This document shows positions 37,307-46,571 of a stretch of DNA of 64,000 nucleotides, in pieces. Below the pieces are notes generated by a model. It was given only the letters and a program-made list of their open reading frames with translations, had not been told where the DNA came from and searched no databases. Every line of letters begins with the position of its first letter. Position 1 is the stretch's first letter. Made by a program: the position numbers and the translations under genes. Where the stretch lies: assembly GCA_034172985.1 (NCBI GenBank), contig JAXFDY010000099.1, positions 43,744-107,743 on the forward strand. Reading direction: 5' to 3'. Source of the stretch: CAG-303 sp034172985. Its GTDB lineage: Bacteria; Bacillota; Clostridia; Lachnospirales; Lachnospiraceae.

Positions 37307-37326
37307 ATCCCATTTAAAGTGCATTC

Positions 37327-37764
37327 TTACTTACAGAGATCTGCAACCACCTGATTGATTGTCTTTCCGTCTGCTTTTCCTTTTAATTCAGCCATAACTG
37401 CTTTCATAATCTGACCTTTATTTTTGGTAGCAACTACTTCTGCAAATTTCGTTGTAAGTACTTCCTTTATTTCATCTTCACTCATCATTTTTGGTGCAAA
37501 TTCGCTGATGATGCGATATCTGTTCTGGTACTCTTCTTTCAGCTCAACTCTATCATCCGGGCAGGTATCCATCTGTTCTTTTACTGTTTTTAATTCTTTC
37601 AGTACAGCTCTGTCCACCAGTTCTTCCGGAATATCTTCTCTTTTTCCTTCGTCTATGGCCAATTTCTTTACTGCAGCTACAAGAGCAGAAATTGTCTCTT
37701 TTCTTTCCTTATCTCTTGCTTTCATTGCAGCAACCATTTCTTTTTGTAATACTTCTAATTTCAT
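37327..37764 (-). CDS. GatB/YqeY domain protein
   Basis: A 145-residue helical protein of the YqeY family, which shares the tail domain of the GatB amidotransferase subunit. It has the family pattern of KxRDxxRKETISALVAAVK near the N-terminus and GKADGKTINQVV near the C-terminus. The biochemical role is not settled; tRNA-related function is assumed from GatB. GGAGG precedes the ATG. It follows the disordered basic protein by 25 bases. Confidence 0.9.
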   Translation of the reverse strand: MKLEVLQKEMVAAMKARDKERKETISALVAAVKKLAIDEGKREDIPEELVDRAVLKELKTVKEQMDTCPDDRVELKEEYQNRYRIISEFAPKMMSEDEIKEVLTTKFAEVVATKNKGQIMKAVMAELKGKADGKTINQVVADLCK

Positions 37765-37789
37765 GATACCTATCCTCCGTCCAGGCTAA

Positions 37790-38275
37790 TTAATAATACA
37801 TATCAAACTCGTCGTCATCATAAGAATCATTCTCATAAGCCCGCGTCCAGTCAATATTGCCACTACGCTTTGGTTTTGCCTGATGCTTCACAGCCTTATT
37901 GTCTTTTCTGGATACATCCTGCTTCTTTTTCATGGCCTTTTTCTCTTTTTCCAGACGATTCTTTATCTCAATTTTCTCTGTTTGCTGTTCCTTTGGCTTT
38001 GTATCTTTCTGTACAGGCTTTCTTCTTACTTCTCTCTCATCATCCTCATCCTTGCCAAAGCCTTTGTCATAACCATTGTGGCTACCATTCCCACCCCGGT
38101 ACTGACCATTGTTTCTCGGCTTATACTCGCCGTTTCCCTGATAATTGTTTGTTCTTGGTCTTCCCGTCCTTTTCTCTTCGCCATTTTTAGGAAATGATTT
38201 TCCCTCTCTGTTATAATTGTTTGTTCTTGGTCTGCTTTCTCTTACCTGGTTATTACCAGAATTATTTGTAGCCAC
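37790..38275 (-). CDS. Low-complexity basic, probably disordered protein
   Basis: A 161-residue protein of unknown function starting at GTG 38275, 9 bases after AGGAGG. It is rich in Asn, Gly, Arg and Lys, with a repeated RPRTNNY segment (about residues 15-21 and 39-45), RGG-like stretches, a Lys/Glu-rich middle and an acidic aromatic tail ending DDDEFDMYY. The only hydrophobic anchor is near GNIDWTRAYEND. Composition resembles RNA-binding disordered proteins, which is inference. The good start signal and operon position before the YqeY gene support it as real. Confidence 0.65.
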   Translation of the reverse strand: MATNNSGNNQVRESRPRTNNYNREGKSFPKNGEEKRTGRPRTNNYQGNGEYKPRNNGQYRGGNGSHNGYDKGFGKDEDDEREVRRKPVQKDTKPKEQQTEKIEIKNRLEKEKKAMKKKQDVSRKDNKAVKHQAKPKRSGNIDWTRAYENDSYDDDEFDMYY

Positions 38276-38391
38276 TTAAATTTTCCTCCTGAATCATATA
38301 GCTAATCCGTATGCAAAATACCACTTTATTTTACTATATTTTATGGGAAAATCAACCATTTTTTATTATTTTTTTAGATTTCAATTCTTTT

Positions 38392-38694
38392 TTATTCTTC
38401 TATCATTTCTTCATATTCCTGTTCATCCAGCCATTCGTCAAAACGGTCTGATGCAATCTCAAACTCCTCATCAGACTGAATATTTTCGAGGCTCGGATTT
38501 CCCTGTTCATCCTCAGAATAACGGTATATAAAGACTTCACCTTCCTCGCCATCAATCTGTTCTGTCGGAAGCAGTGCAATATAATCCCTTCCTCCTGCTT
38601 CGAAAATCGTGATGACTACACTCTCCACAGACTGATTATCCAACTGTAATGTTACATACATTTCATCATCCATATCTTCATTCTTTTTACCCAT
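38392..38694 (-). CDS. DUF1292 domain protein
   Basis: A 100-residue very acidic protein of the DUF1292 (YrzB) family: MYVTLQLDNQ, then ALLPTEQ, and FIYRYSEDEQGN. A second member lies at 55318-55575 in the RuvX/RNase J cluster. Function unknown. It starts 3 bases after the helicase gene's stop, so it belongs to that unit. Confidence 0.85.
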   Translation of the reverse strand: MGKKNEDMDDEMYVTLQLDNQSVESVVITIFEAGGRDYIALLPTEQIDGEEGEVFIYRYSEDEQGNPSLENIQSDEEFEIASDRFDEWLDEQEYEEMIEE

Positions 38695-38697
38695 AAT

Positions 38698-40573
38698 CTA
38701 CCTCTTTTCTTTTTTAAAACTTTTTGTATCCAGAATCTCCTCTACAAAGCGGGAAGCCTCCATTTTTTTTCCATATCGCTCCTGACAATAATAAATATGC
38801 AGATTTTCCTTTGCTCTTGTCATGGCCACATAAAAGAGTCTTCTTTCTTCCTCCAAATCTTCCGGGAGAAATGCCCGCTTATGCGGTGTGATTGATTCAT
38901 TTGCATCAATGATAAATACAACCCGGTATTCCAGTCCTTTCGAACTGTGCATGGTGGCAAACTCAATTCCGTCCCGGTTATCCATTCTTTCTTTTGTCTG
39001 CTTTTTCAGTTCTTCCCCATATTCCCTGATATGGGCGAACCATTCCTCATATGTTTTATAACATTTTGCCGATTCTGTCAATTCTTCCAAAACATCATAC
39101 AATTCCTCTGGCTTCATGCGTCTGTATTCTGCATATTCTTCCAAAAAGCCGGAATAACCAATGGCATTTTTGATGTAATTCAATGCTGCAAAAGGATTCA
39201 TTCCGCTCAGCATGGTAAGATTGTAAGCCAGTTTGCCCAGACGCTCCAGCACATATTCTTTATCCTGATAAAACCGTTTCACATCTTCCAGATCCACCTC
39301 CGGATGTTTGAATACTTCCCTGCTGATATACCGTTTTGGCTTATTAATAATTCGCAGTATATCACTACGTTTTATTTTCCCGGTATTTTTAAAATCCCTG
39401 GCGGCATGAATGTATGCAAATAAATCTTTGGCGATAAAATGCTCATATATATTAGGCATCTGATCTTTCATTCGAAAAGGTATGTTGTACTCCATCATTT
39501 TTTCTACCAGATTGCCGGGAATTGTATTGGTGCGATATAAAACAGCCATATCCTCATAACGATACCCCAGTTCATGATAATCACGGATTTCATCCAGAAT
39601 ATATTTATTTTCCTCATATACATTTGGAAATTGCAAAATTTCCGGTCTTATTCCACCGGGATGTACTGTTTTTATTTCTTTTGCAAATCTTTTTTTATTA
39701 TTTCTAATCACTTGATCTGCAGCTATTATGATTTCTCCTGAAGAACGGTAATTCGTATCCAGCACGATTCGGACAGCAGAGGGATAATCCCGCTCAAAAT
39801 TCAGCATAATCTCCGGCCGTGCCCCTCGAAAACGGTATATGGACTGATCATCATCTCCAACAATAAACAAATTATTGTCAGGAGACGCAAGAAGCCGTAC
39901 TACTTCATATTGCACCCGGTTAATATCCTGAAACTCATCAATCAGAATATAACGATATTTTTCCTGCCATAATTTCAATATATCCGGTCTTTTTTGTAAA
40001 AGCTCGTAGCACATAATAAGCATATCATCAAAATCAATCAGATTGTTTCGGATTAACATCTCATTATATTTCGTATATATTTTTTTAAATATTTCATCTG
40101 CACAGTTCTTGGAATAATAATACTCCGGTGCAATCATTTCTCCCTTCACCAAACTGATTTCGCTGAGAATATTTGACATAAATTCACTCTCATCACTAAT
40201 ATCAAGCTGCATCTGATCCATAATAGATTTTAATAGTTCATACTTTTTTTCCTCTCGTATGATATTTTCTGCATTATAATTATAGGCGTATTTTAATATT
40301 TTAAAATAGATTGCATGAAAAGTTCCAAAAGATACTGGCATTTTTCTTCCCTGCATAAGAGCATCAAACCGCTCTTTCATCTGGGTAGCCGCAGCCTTGG
40401 TAAAGGTAATCACCAGAATATTGGAAGGATGAACCCCTTCCTCTTCAATCAACCGCTTTGTGCGGTAAGTAATCACTGTGGTTTTACCCACTCCCCGGAC
40501 CTGCCAGAACTAAGGCAGGCCCCTGAAAATGTCTGATAGCCTTCATCTGTGCTTCGTTAAATCTCTGCTCCAT
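38698..40573 (-). pseudogene. UvrD/PcrA-family helicase with a one-base frameshift in Walker A
   Basis: From ATG 40573 the reading MEQRFNEAQMKAIRHFQ continues to LAGPGSG and then meets a TAA. The remaining 597 residues (from 40491 down) continue in another frame as GKTTVITYRTKR, with VITFTKAAATQMKER, LIDEFQDINRVQY, VGDDDQSIYRFRGA and TMHSSKGLEYRVVF all intact. Removing one G from the GGGG or GGG run near 40488-40497 restores GPGSGKTT. As written, the only start for the long frame is a GTG lacking the P-loop. It may be a sequencing error or a real recent inactivation. The restored protein would have 624 residues, shorter than PcrA. Confidence 0.85.
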
Positions 40574-40600
40574 GTATTTTCTCCTTTATTATCTTAGGTT

Positions 40601-41311
40601 CTATTTTAAAATATATAATACCAGTAAGTGCAATGGATAAAACAGATAGAAAAAGTACTTCATAAATATGTCGATTTTATTCAAATGCAGTGCTTCCCAA
40701 ATCCTGCCACTTTTTTTCCCTGTGTACAGAAGGATAAAGACCAGTGATATGATGGCATAATTTTCTATTTGTCCCTTAAAAGAAAGAAACATGATGGTCT
40801 GCATAATAAGCATAAGTACCGTAGTCAGTCCTCTCGTCTTTACATCTTCGCTATTTCTCCCTCTCCATGACAGATAGAAAATATATATAATCATTACCCC
40901 TGCATAGCTATAATCTGTATGAAGTATGCCCGCACATATCATACCTGCGATACAAAATACCATTCCCATGCTCTGATCCCCTGTAGTCTTGTAAGCCGCC
41001 TCAGAGAAATACATGACAAGCAGACCAATAAACAAAGTCAGAAACACGTTTGTATGTTCAGAATATATAAGAGTTCCTGCCATTGCAAGATTAAAGGGGA
41101 TTTCTGAGAGCAACGCAAAAATCCCCATTCTTGCAAGATATTTTATGATATTTCTGGTATGAAAAAAACCTTCTACCAACAGAAAACAGTATATTGGAAA
41201 TGCAATTCTTCCTATATATCGTAAAACAACTTCTTCCGGCAAAAGGACATAACCGATATGATCAATCAGCATGGAAATCATTGCGATTACTTTCAATGCA
41301 TTAGAACTCAT
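40601..41311 (-). CDS. TraX-family membrane protein
   Basis: A 236-residue protein with about eight membrane segments. The N-terminal ALKVIAMISMLIDHIGYV and IGRIAFPIYCFLLVEGF are typical of the TraX family (F-pilin acetylase and related acyltransferase-like proteins). A polar acyl-transfer role in the membrane is likely, substrate unknown. ATG 41311 follows GGAG, which overlaps the stop of the GH13-like gene. The longer frame to 41431 lies inside that gene and is not credible. Confidence 0.85.
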   Translation of the reverse strand: MSSNALKVIAMISMLIDHIGYVLLPEEVVLRYIGRIAFPIYCFLLVEGFFHTRNIIKYLARMGIFALLSEIPFNLAMAGTLIYSEHTNVFLTLFIGLLVMYFSEAAYKTTGDQSMGMVFCIAGMICAGILHTDYSYAGVMIIYIFYLSWRGRNSEDVKTRGLTTVLMLIMQTIMFLSFKGQIENYAIISLVFILLYTGKKSGRIWEALHLNKIDIFMKYFFYLFYPLHLLVLYILK

Positions 41312-41313
41312 CT

Positions 41314-43107
41314 TTACTCCTTCGTTTTCCTCTCCGTAACCAGAATACAAATCGTTCTCGGTGTAACCTCTATCATTCGTTCCACTTTTTCCAGTTTCAT
41401 ATTCTTGTCTGTCACGGCAAAAACAGTCCACTTTTTCTTCTTTACACTGGGAACTGCAAACTTTCTTTTATCCCAATTCATATTACAGACTACATAAATA
41501 TCCTGATCTTTATTTTTTCCATAATTTCCGGTATACATAAATGCAAAACTCCGGCTGTGATAAGAAACATCCGCTCTCCAAGGTTCTTCTCCATGATAAG
41601 ATAAATCAGGATAACCACAGGATATTGTATCCATCATCTTCGGCTCTTCCGTCTGATGAAGGACTTTGTTCTCCTTCCGGAAAGCTATCATCTGCTTCGT
41701 ATATTCGAAAATCTCGTGATTAGATTTTAAATCATTCCAATTCAGCCAGTTTATCTCATTGTCCTGACAATAGGGATTATTATTTCCCTTTCTTGTCTTT
41801 CCCATCTCATCTCCGGCATAAATCATAGGCGTTCCCTGGGATAACATAAGGATGCTGATGGCATTTTTTATCTGCTGCCTGCGAAGCTCCACAACTTTCC
41901 GTTTTCTGCTTGCACCTTCCACACCACAGTTCCAGCTGAAATTATAATCACTTCCATCTCTGTTTTTTTCACCATTGTCCTCATTATGTTTCACTTCATA
42001 AGAAACAGCATCCATAAGGCTCATGGTATCATGATTGGACAGATAATTAATCTGTGCGTATTGCCGACTATTTTTCCGTATATGCTCCATCATATCGGCA
42101 ACCTGATTGTCGTCACTTTTGATAAAACGTCTCTCATTTCCCAAAAAACCTTCATTGAGTATTCCAAACCGCTTCTTTCCCTGAAACATCTCATACCCAT
42201 CCAGAGGTTCTCCTGAGTTGTAATTACAAATCAGTTTTACCATGGACATCAATGGATCTGACTTAATCATATTCAGTGGTGCCACATTAAAATTGGCATG
42301 GATTCCGTCAATGTGATATTCCAGTACCCAGAAACGCAGGGCATCCATAATGGTATGAGGACTCATGCCTTCCACAAAATGAAATTCCATAATAACTTCT
42401 ATATCATTTTTGTGAAGTTCCCGCACCATTTGTTTAAATTCATTGACCTGACTTCCTTTTCCGTGTCTGCTGAAAGATGCTTTCGGTGCAAAGTAGTTCG
42501 CTGTACCATATCCCCAGTAATTCATTTTTCCACTTCCGCGACCTGTCAGAATCATGTCATCAAATTCATATGCAGGCATTAACTCCACACAGTTTACACC
42601 AAGCTCCTTCAGATAAGGGATTTTTTCTACAATACCGGAATAACATCCCCGATTATTTACCTTTGATGAGAGATGCTTTGTAAAGCCTCTCACATGCATC
42701 CGATATATAACCGTATCTTCATAAGCATGAAATACCCTGTGATCCTCTCCCCAGTCAAAATCATCTATATAGGCAGAATATGTTTCTAAAACTGTACCAT
42801 CCTCCATTTTATAACGATTGACAGTCTTTGCATACTCGTCGCGAATATATGTCTCTCCTGACATCAGGGCATAGTCATATTTTGCCGCATTTTTTACTTT
42901 GAGCGCATAAAGATTTCCAAAATGTTTTTCTTCATCCACCTGGGCAAATCCTGCCTTCTTTTTTGTTCCATGATAGTACAGTACAATTTTATCTATCTGT
43001 TCCTTTGTATTGATAGAAAAATGTAAATCATTTCCCTCCCGGCCACTGCCCATAGGAAGCAGGGTGCACTTTTCTGTTTTAAATTCTCTGTTGTTATCTA
43101 TCGACAT
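41314..43107 (-). CDS. GH13 debranching-enzyme-like protein lacking catalytic residues
   Basis: A 597-residue protein with the layout of glycogen debranching enzymes: early beta domain, TIM barrel starting near VIYRMHVRGFTKH, and a C-terminal beta domain. MNYWGYGTANYFAPKASF and the late YAGDEMGKTRKGNNNPYCQDNEINW are well kept. The active site is not: the nucleophile motif DGFRFD reads DGIHAN (N272), the acid/base Glu is Asn near 295 (LICNYNS), and region I is degenerate. Only the third Asp (NHD, D360) remains. It is probably a pseudoenzyme that binds glucan. AGAGGAGAGG precedes ATG 43107. Confidence 0.85.
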   Translation of the reverse strand: MSIDNNREFKTEKCTLLPMGSGREGNDLHFSINTKEQIDKIVLYYHGTKKKAGFAQVDEEKHFGNLYALKVKNAAKYDYALMSGETYIRDEYAKTVNRYKMEDGTVLETYSAYIDDFDWGEDHRVFHAYEDTVIYRMHVRGFTKHLSSKVNNRGCYSGIVEKIPYLKELGVNCVELMPAYEFDDMILTGRGSGKMNYWGYGTANYFAPKASFSRHGKGSQVNEFKQMVRELHKNDIEVIMEFHFVEGMSPHTIMDALRFWVLEYHIDGIHANFNVAPLNMIKSDPLMSMVKLICNYNSGEPLDGYEMFQGKKRFGILNEGFLGNERRFIKSDDNQVADMMEHIRKNSRQYAQINYLSNHDTMSLMDAVSYEVKHNEDNGEKNRDGSDYNFSWNCGVEGASRKRKVVELRRQQIKNAISILMLSQGTPMIYAGDEMGKTRKGNNNPYCQDNEINWLNWNDLKSNHEIFEYTKQMIAFRKENKVLHQTEEPKMMDTISCGYPDLSYHGEEPWRADVSYHSRSFAFMYTGNYGKNKDQDIYVVCNMNWDKRKFAVPSVKKKKWTVFAVTDKNMKLEKVERMIEVTPRTICILVTERKTKE

Positions 43108-43126
43108 CCTGACCTCTCCTCTGCTT

Positions 43127-44737
43127 TTATTCTGTCTCGTAACCACTGATTTCTATTATCTCTTTCTCTTTTTCTGCCACGTCATACTGAACTGTGATTA
43201 CATCACCCGGATTCAGCAATATCAGAGATTCATTCTCCTCAAAATTCTGTTTGTATACCTTCCCCTCTGTTTTTATATATACTATCGTTCCGTTTTCTGT
43301 ATCTATATACTGAATATCTGATATCTGAATCTCATCTTCCATAAAATCCATATCCAATTTAATATCCAGCTTTTTACCTGCGGATGCCATGGCTGACTTA
43401 TAATTCTTAAGTGTATCAGACATGTTATCCCCTACTGCCACGATTGTATAATTTTTCACATTGACCATCGCATATTGTTTCACCAGACCTTTGGAGTCCT
43501 TCAACGCCATGGCATAAGTCGGTTCTCCGTTAATATTAATCAAAGCCGGGAATGATGAGGCATATCCGTAATTCTGGACTACACCTTCTGCTGCACCCAT
43601 GGCAGAATGCTCTTCTGCACCATCCTGCTCATAATATTTAAATTCCCCGGTTCTTGAATTTACCAGAAGAAAGCCCAGATTACTTTTATCTGAAACAATC
43701 GAAGTAATTCCCGTATATACATAAATATCATCATTCATGGCAACGTACCCGAAGTCATCTGTGGTCATGGTACATCCCTTTTGTCCAATGATACTGTTAA
43801 TAAAACCTTTCTGCAATTTACCATAAGAATTATACAGATCGCAGATAGTCTCTCCCGAATACACATAATCTACCCATTCCGGCACGTCTTCCATATCATA
43901 TAACTTCATCTCCCCGGTGACTGCATTCATGAGAACTGCCTTTTCAGGAATGGTACAATCAAAGAATGTATTATATTTTACCGCTGAAATTACCCAATAT
44001 GGCACACCATCATCATCAATCTGAAAACTGCAGTCTTCAAAGGTGAGTGTCGGGTATTCCATACGGAATTTTCTTAAAAGATCCTTTGAAAAATATCCGG
44101 AAGGAGAGTACTGGATTCCTTCTTCCATGCGCACAAATTCAGCTTCATTCGTCTCTGTATCTACCAGAACATATCCCGGAATCCCTTCTTTTCTATTGTT
44201 AAAATACTTGAAAAATCCCACATATTCCAGGGGTGCTACCTTTACCACCTTACCCTTGTAATAAATAGTTGTATAGGTATCAGATACATCATACTGTGAC
44301 ACCACATCGGTCAGACTGCCCACAACTCTGTCACCCAGAATTTTTGCGGACTCAGTATCCATAAGCGGAATCTTCTTTATATCACTTAACGTCGGGACAT
44401 CTTCGTCGAAGTTTCCCTCCTTGATTTCAATTCTCTGAACATACTCTTTCGCCCTGAAAATTTCTGCCGATACAAGATTCCCAAACAACATAACCACCAC
44501 TGCTACAATTATCACCAGTAATGCCACACCGACATTTTTCGGAATCTTTTTGCGCACCGCAAAAACATCTGCCTGCATAAACAATGCACTTCCACCATAC
44601 ACACCTGCTACAGTAATTAAAAAAATCCAAAAACCTGTGTTATGAATATTAATTGCCGGCAATACAACATAAAATGCAATCCCCATATATAATAATGTGA
44701 TAATAACCGGAACAAACGTCTTCCATAATCTGTTCAT
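43127..44737 (-). CDS. Membrane-anchored protein with large extracellular region, unknown
   Basis: A 536-residue protein with three membrane segments near residues 10-30, 35-53 and 69-89, then about 440 residues predicted outside the cell. The outer region repeats a pattern such as GYVLVDTETNEAEFV, VLMNAVTGEMKLY and FLLVNSRTGEFKYY, each followed by helical stretches; this is PepSY-like in style, but I do not assign the family. GGAGG precedes the ATG. It is the first gene before the GH13-like gene (20 bases), TraX and the broken helicase. Confidence 0.7.
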   Translation of the reverse strand: MNRLWKTFVPVIITLLYMGIAFYVVLPAINIHNTGFWIFLITVAGVYGGSALFMQADVFAVRKKIPKNVGVALLVIIVAVVVMLFGNLVSAEIFRAKEYVQRIEIKEGNFDEDVPTLSDIKKIPLMDTESAKILGDRVVGSLTDVVSQYDVSDTYTTIYYKGKVVKVAPLEYVGFFKYFNNRKEGIPGYVLVDTETNEAEFVRMEEGIQYSPSGYFSKDLLRKFRMEYPTLTFEDCSFQIDDDGVPYWVISAVKYNTFFDCTIPEKAVLMNAVTGEMKLYDMEDVPEWVDYVYSGETICDLYNSYGKLQKGFINSIIGQKGCTMTTDDFGYVAMNDDIYVYTGITSIVSDKSNLGFLLVNSRTGEFKYYEQDGAEEHSAMGAAEGVVQNYGYASSFPALININGEPTYAMALKDSKGLVKQYAMVNVKNYTIVAVGDNMSDTLKNYKSAMASAGKKLDIKLDMDFMEDEIQISDIQYIDTENGTIVYIKTEGKVYKQNFEENESLILLNPGDVITVQYDVAEKEKEIIEISGYETE

Positions 44738-44775
44738 TATTTATTTCCTCCTGCATAGATTACCATATACTGTTC

Positions 44776-44804
44776 ATGATACCCCAAACTGTCCAAAAAG
44801 TAAA
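44776..44804 (-). promoter_or_regulatory. Candidate promoter of the 44737-38392 gene group
   Basis: Minus strand: TTTACT (44804-44799), 17 bases, TATCAT (44781-44776), 39 bases before the start codon. Confidence 0.5.
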
Positions 44805-44838
44805 TACTGAACCTTTCCATATTTCATGTATTTTTTCC

Positions 44839-44867
44839 TTGCATAATCAGTTTTTTTTTATTATACT
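44839..44867 (+). promoter_or_regulatory. Promoter of the ABC-F gene
   Basis: TTGCAT (44839-44844), 17 bases including a T9 run, TATACT (44862-44867). The leader is about 28 bases, too short for an attenuator such as those of resistance-type ABC-F genes. Confidence 0.65.
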
Positions 44868-44901
44868 TAAAATTGACTTTTTATTATTATGGAGGTTTTT
44901 T

Positions 44902-46530
44902 ATGATACAGGCAACAAATGTGACTTATCGTATTGGTAAGAAAGCATTATTCGAAGATGTGAATATTAAATTTACAGAAGGCAACTGTTATGGATTAATT
45001 GGTGCAAACGGTGCCGGAAAATCTACTTTTCTTAAGATTCTTTCCGGAGAACTTGAGACAACTTCCGGAGAGATTTCCATTACTCCCGGTCAGAGACTTT
45101 CTTTCTTAAAGCAGGATCATTTCCAGTATGATGAGTGCATTGTGTTAGATACTGTTATTATGGGCAATGCCAGATTATATGATATCATGAAGGAAAAAGA
45201 AGCTCTTTATGCAAAAGAAGATTTTTCAGAAGAAGATGGTATCAAAGCCAGTGAACTGGAAGGCGAATTTGCTACCATGAACGGCTGGGAAGCAGAATCA
45301 GATGCTGAAACACTGTTAAATGGTCTTGGTATCGGTCCCGAACTCCACTACAAGGTGATGAAAGAGCTTCGAGGCAGTGAAAAAGTCAAAGTTCTTTTAG
45401 CACAGGCATTATTTGGAAATCCTGATATTCTTCTTCTGGACGAACCAACCAACCACCTGGATTTAGACGCCATTGCATGGCTGGAGGAATTCCTGATAAA
45501 CTTTGACAACACAGTTATCGTCGTTTCCCATGACAGATATTTCTTAAACAAGGTATGTACCCATACTGCTGACATTGACTATGCAAAGATTCAGCTTTAC
45601 GCAGGTAATTATGATTTCTGGTATGAATCCAGCCAGTTGCTTGTAAAGCAGATGAAGGAAGCAAACAAGAAAAAAGAAGAGAAGATCAAAGAATTGCAGG
45701 ACTTTATCCAGAGATTTTCCGCAAATGCTTCAAAATCAAAGCAGGCTACTTCCAGAAAGAAAGCTTTGGAAAAAATCGAGCTGGACGAAATCAAACCATC
45801 CAGCAGAAAATATCCATATATTGATTTCCGTCCAAACCGTGAAATTGGTAACGAAGTTCTGACGGTTGAAGGTCTTACCAAAACGGTAGACGGCGTAAAG
45901 GTTCTTGATAACGTATCTTTTATTGTAGGACATGATGATAAAATCGCCTTTGTGGGTGCTAATGAAATTGCAAAAACTACGTTATTCCAGATTATTTCCG
46001 GTGAGTTGGAACCAGATGAAGGTACTTATAAATGGGGAATTACCACATCCCAGTCTTATTTCCCAAAAGATAATACAAAAGACTTTGACTGCAACGATAC
46101 CATTGTAGACTGGCTGACTCAGTATTCAGAAATCAAGGATGCTCCTTATGTCCGCGGTTTCCTGGGAAGAATGCTCTTTGCCGGAGATGACGGTGTAAAG
46201 AAAGTGAAGGTATTATCCGGTGGTGAGAAAGTCCGTGTTATGTTATCGAAGTTAATGATTTCCGGTGCAAACTGCCTGATTCTGGATGAGCCGACGAACC
46301 ATCTGGATATGGAATCCATTACTGCATTAAATAATGGATTAATCAAATTCCCTGGAGTCGTTCTCTTCTCCTCACACGATCATCAGTTTGTTCAGACCAC
46401 AGCAAACCGTATTATGGAAATCGTAAATGGCCAGTTGATTGACAAAGTAACTACTTACGATGAATATCTGGAGAATGACGAATTAGCAAGAAAGAGACAA
46501 TCAATAGAAGAATTTGAATCTGAAGATTAG
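44902..46530 (+). CDS. ABC-F family ATPase
   Basis: A 542-residue soluble protein with two ABC domains and no membrane segments, of the ABC-F type that acts on ribosomes. Domain 1 has Walker A GANGAGKST at 34-42, and DEPTNHLD after a variant signature (LRGSEKVKV). A charged linker follows (about 235-305). Domain 2 has LSGGEKVRVML and DEPTNHLDME but an unusual P-loop GANEIAKTT at 352-360, with Ala for the Gly before Lys. GGAGG precedes ATG 44902. It looks like a housekeeping YbiT/YkpA-like protein, but this is not certain. Confidence 0.9.
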   Translation: MIQATNVTYRIGKKALFEDVNIKFTEGNCYGLIGANGAGKSTFLKILSGELETTSGEISITPGQRLSFLKQDHFQYDECIVLDTVIMGNARLYDIMKEKEALYAKEDFSEEDGIKASELEGEFATMNGWEAESDAETLLNGLGIGPELHYKVMKELRGSEKVKVLLAQALFGNPDILLLDEPTNHLDLDAIAWLEEFLINFDNTVIVVSHDRYFLNKVCTHTADIDYAKIQLYAGNYDFWYESSQLLVKQMKEANKKKEEKIKELQDFIQRFSANASKSKQATSRKKALEKIELDEIKPSSRKYPYIDFRPNREIGNEVLTVEGLTKTVDGVKVLDNVSFIVGHDDKIAFVGANEIAKTTLFQIISGELEPDEGTYKWGITTSQSYFPKDNTKDFDCNDTIVDWLTQYSEIKDAPYVRGFLGRMLFAGDDGVKKVKVLSGGEKVRVMLSKLMISGANCLILDEPTNHLDMESITALNNGLIKFPGVVLFSSHDHQFVQTTANRIMEIVNGQLIDKVTTYDEYLENDELARKRQSIEEFESED

Positions 46531-46535
46531 ACGAT

Positions 46536-46571
46536 AAAAGGATGCGTATTGATAAACGCATCCTTTTCTTT
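46536..46571. terminator. Bidirectional terminator between the ABC-F gene and pdxK-like gene
   Basis: A 12-bp perfect stem (46536-46547 with 46556-46567) with an 8-base loop, bounded by A4 and T4CTTT, between two convergent genes. Confidence 0.85.
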
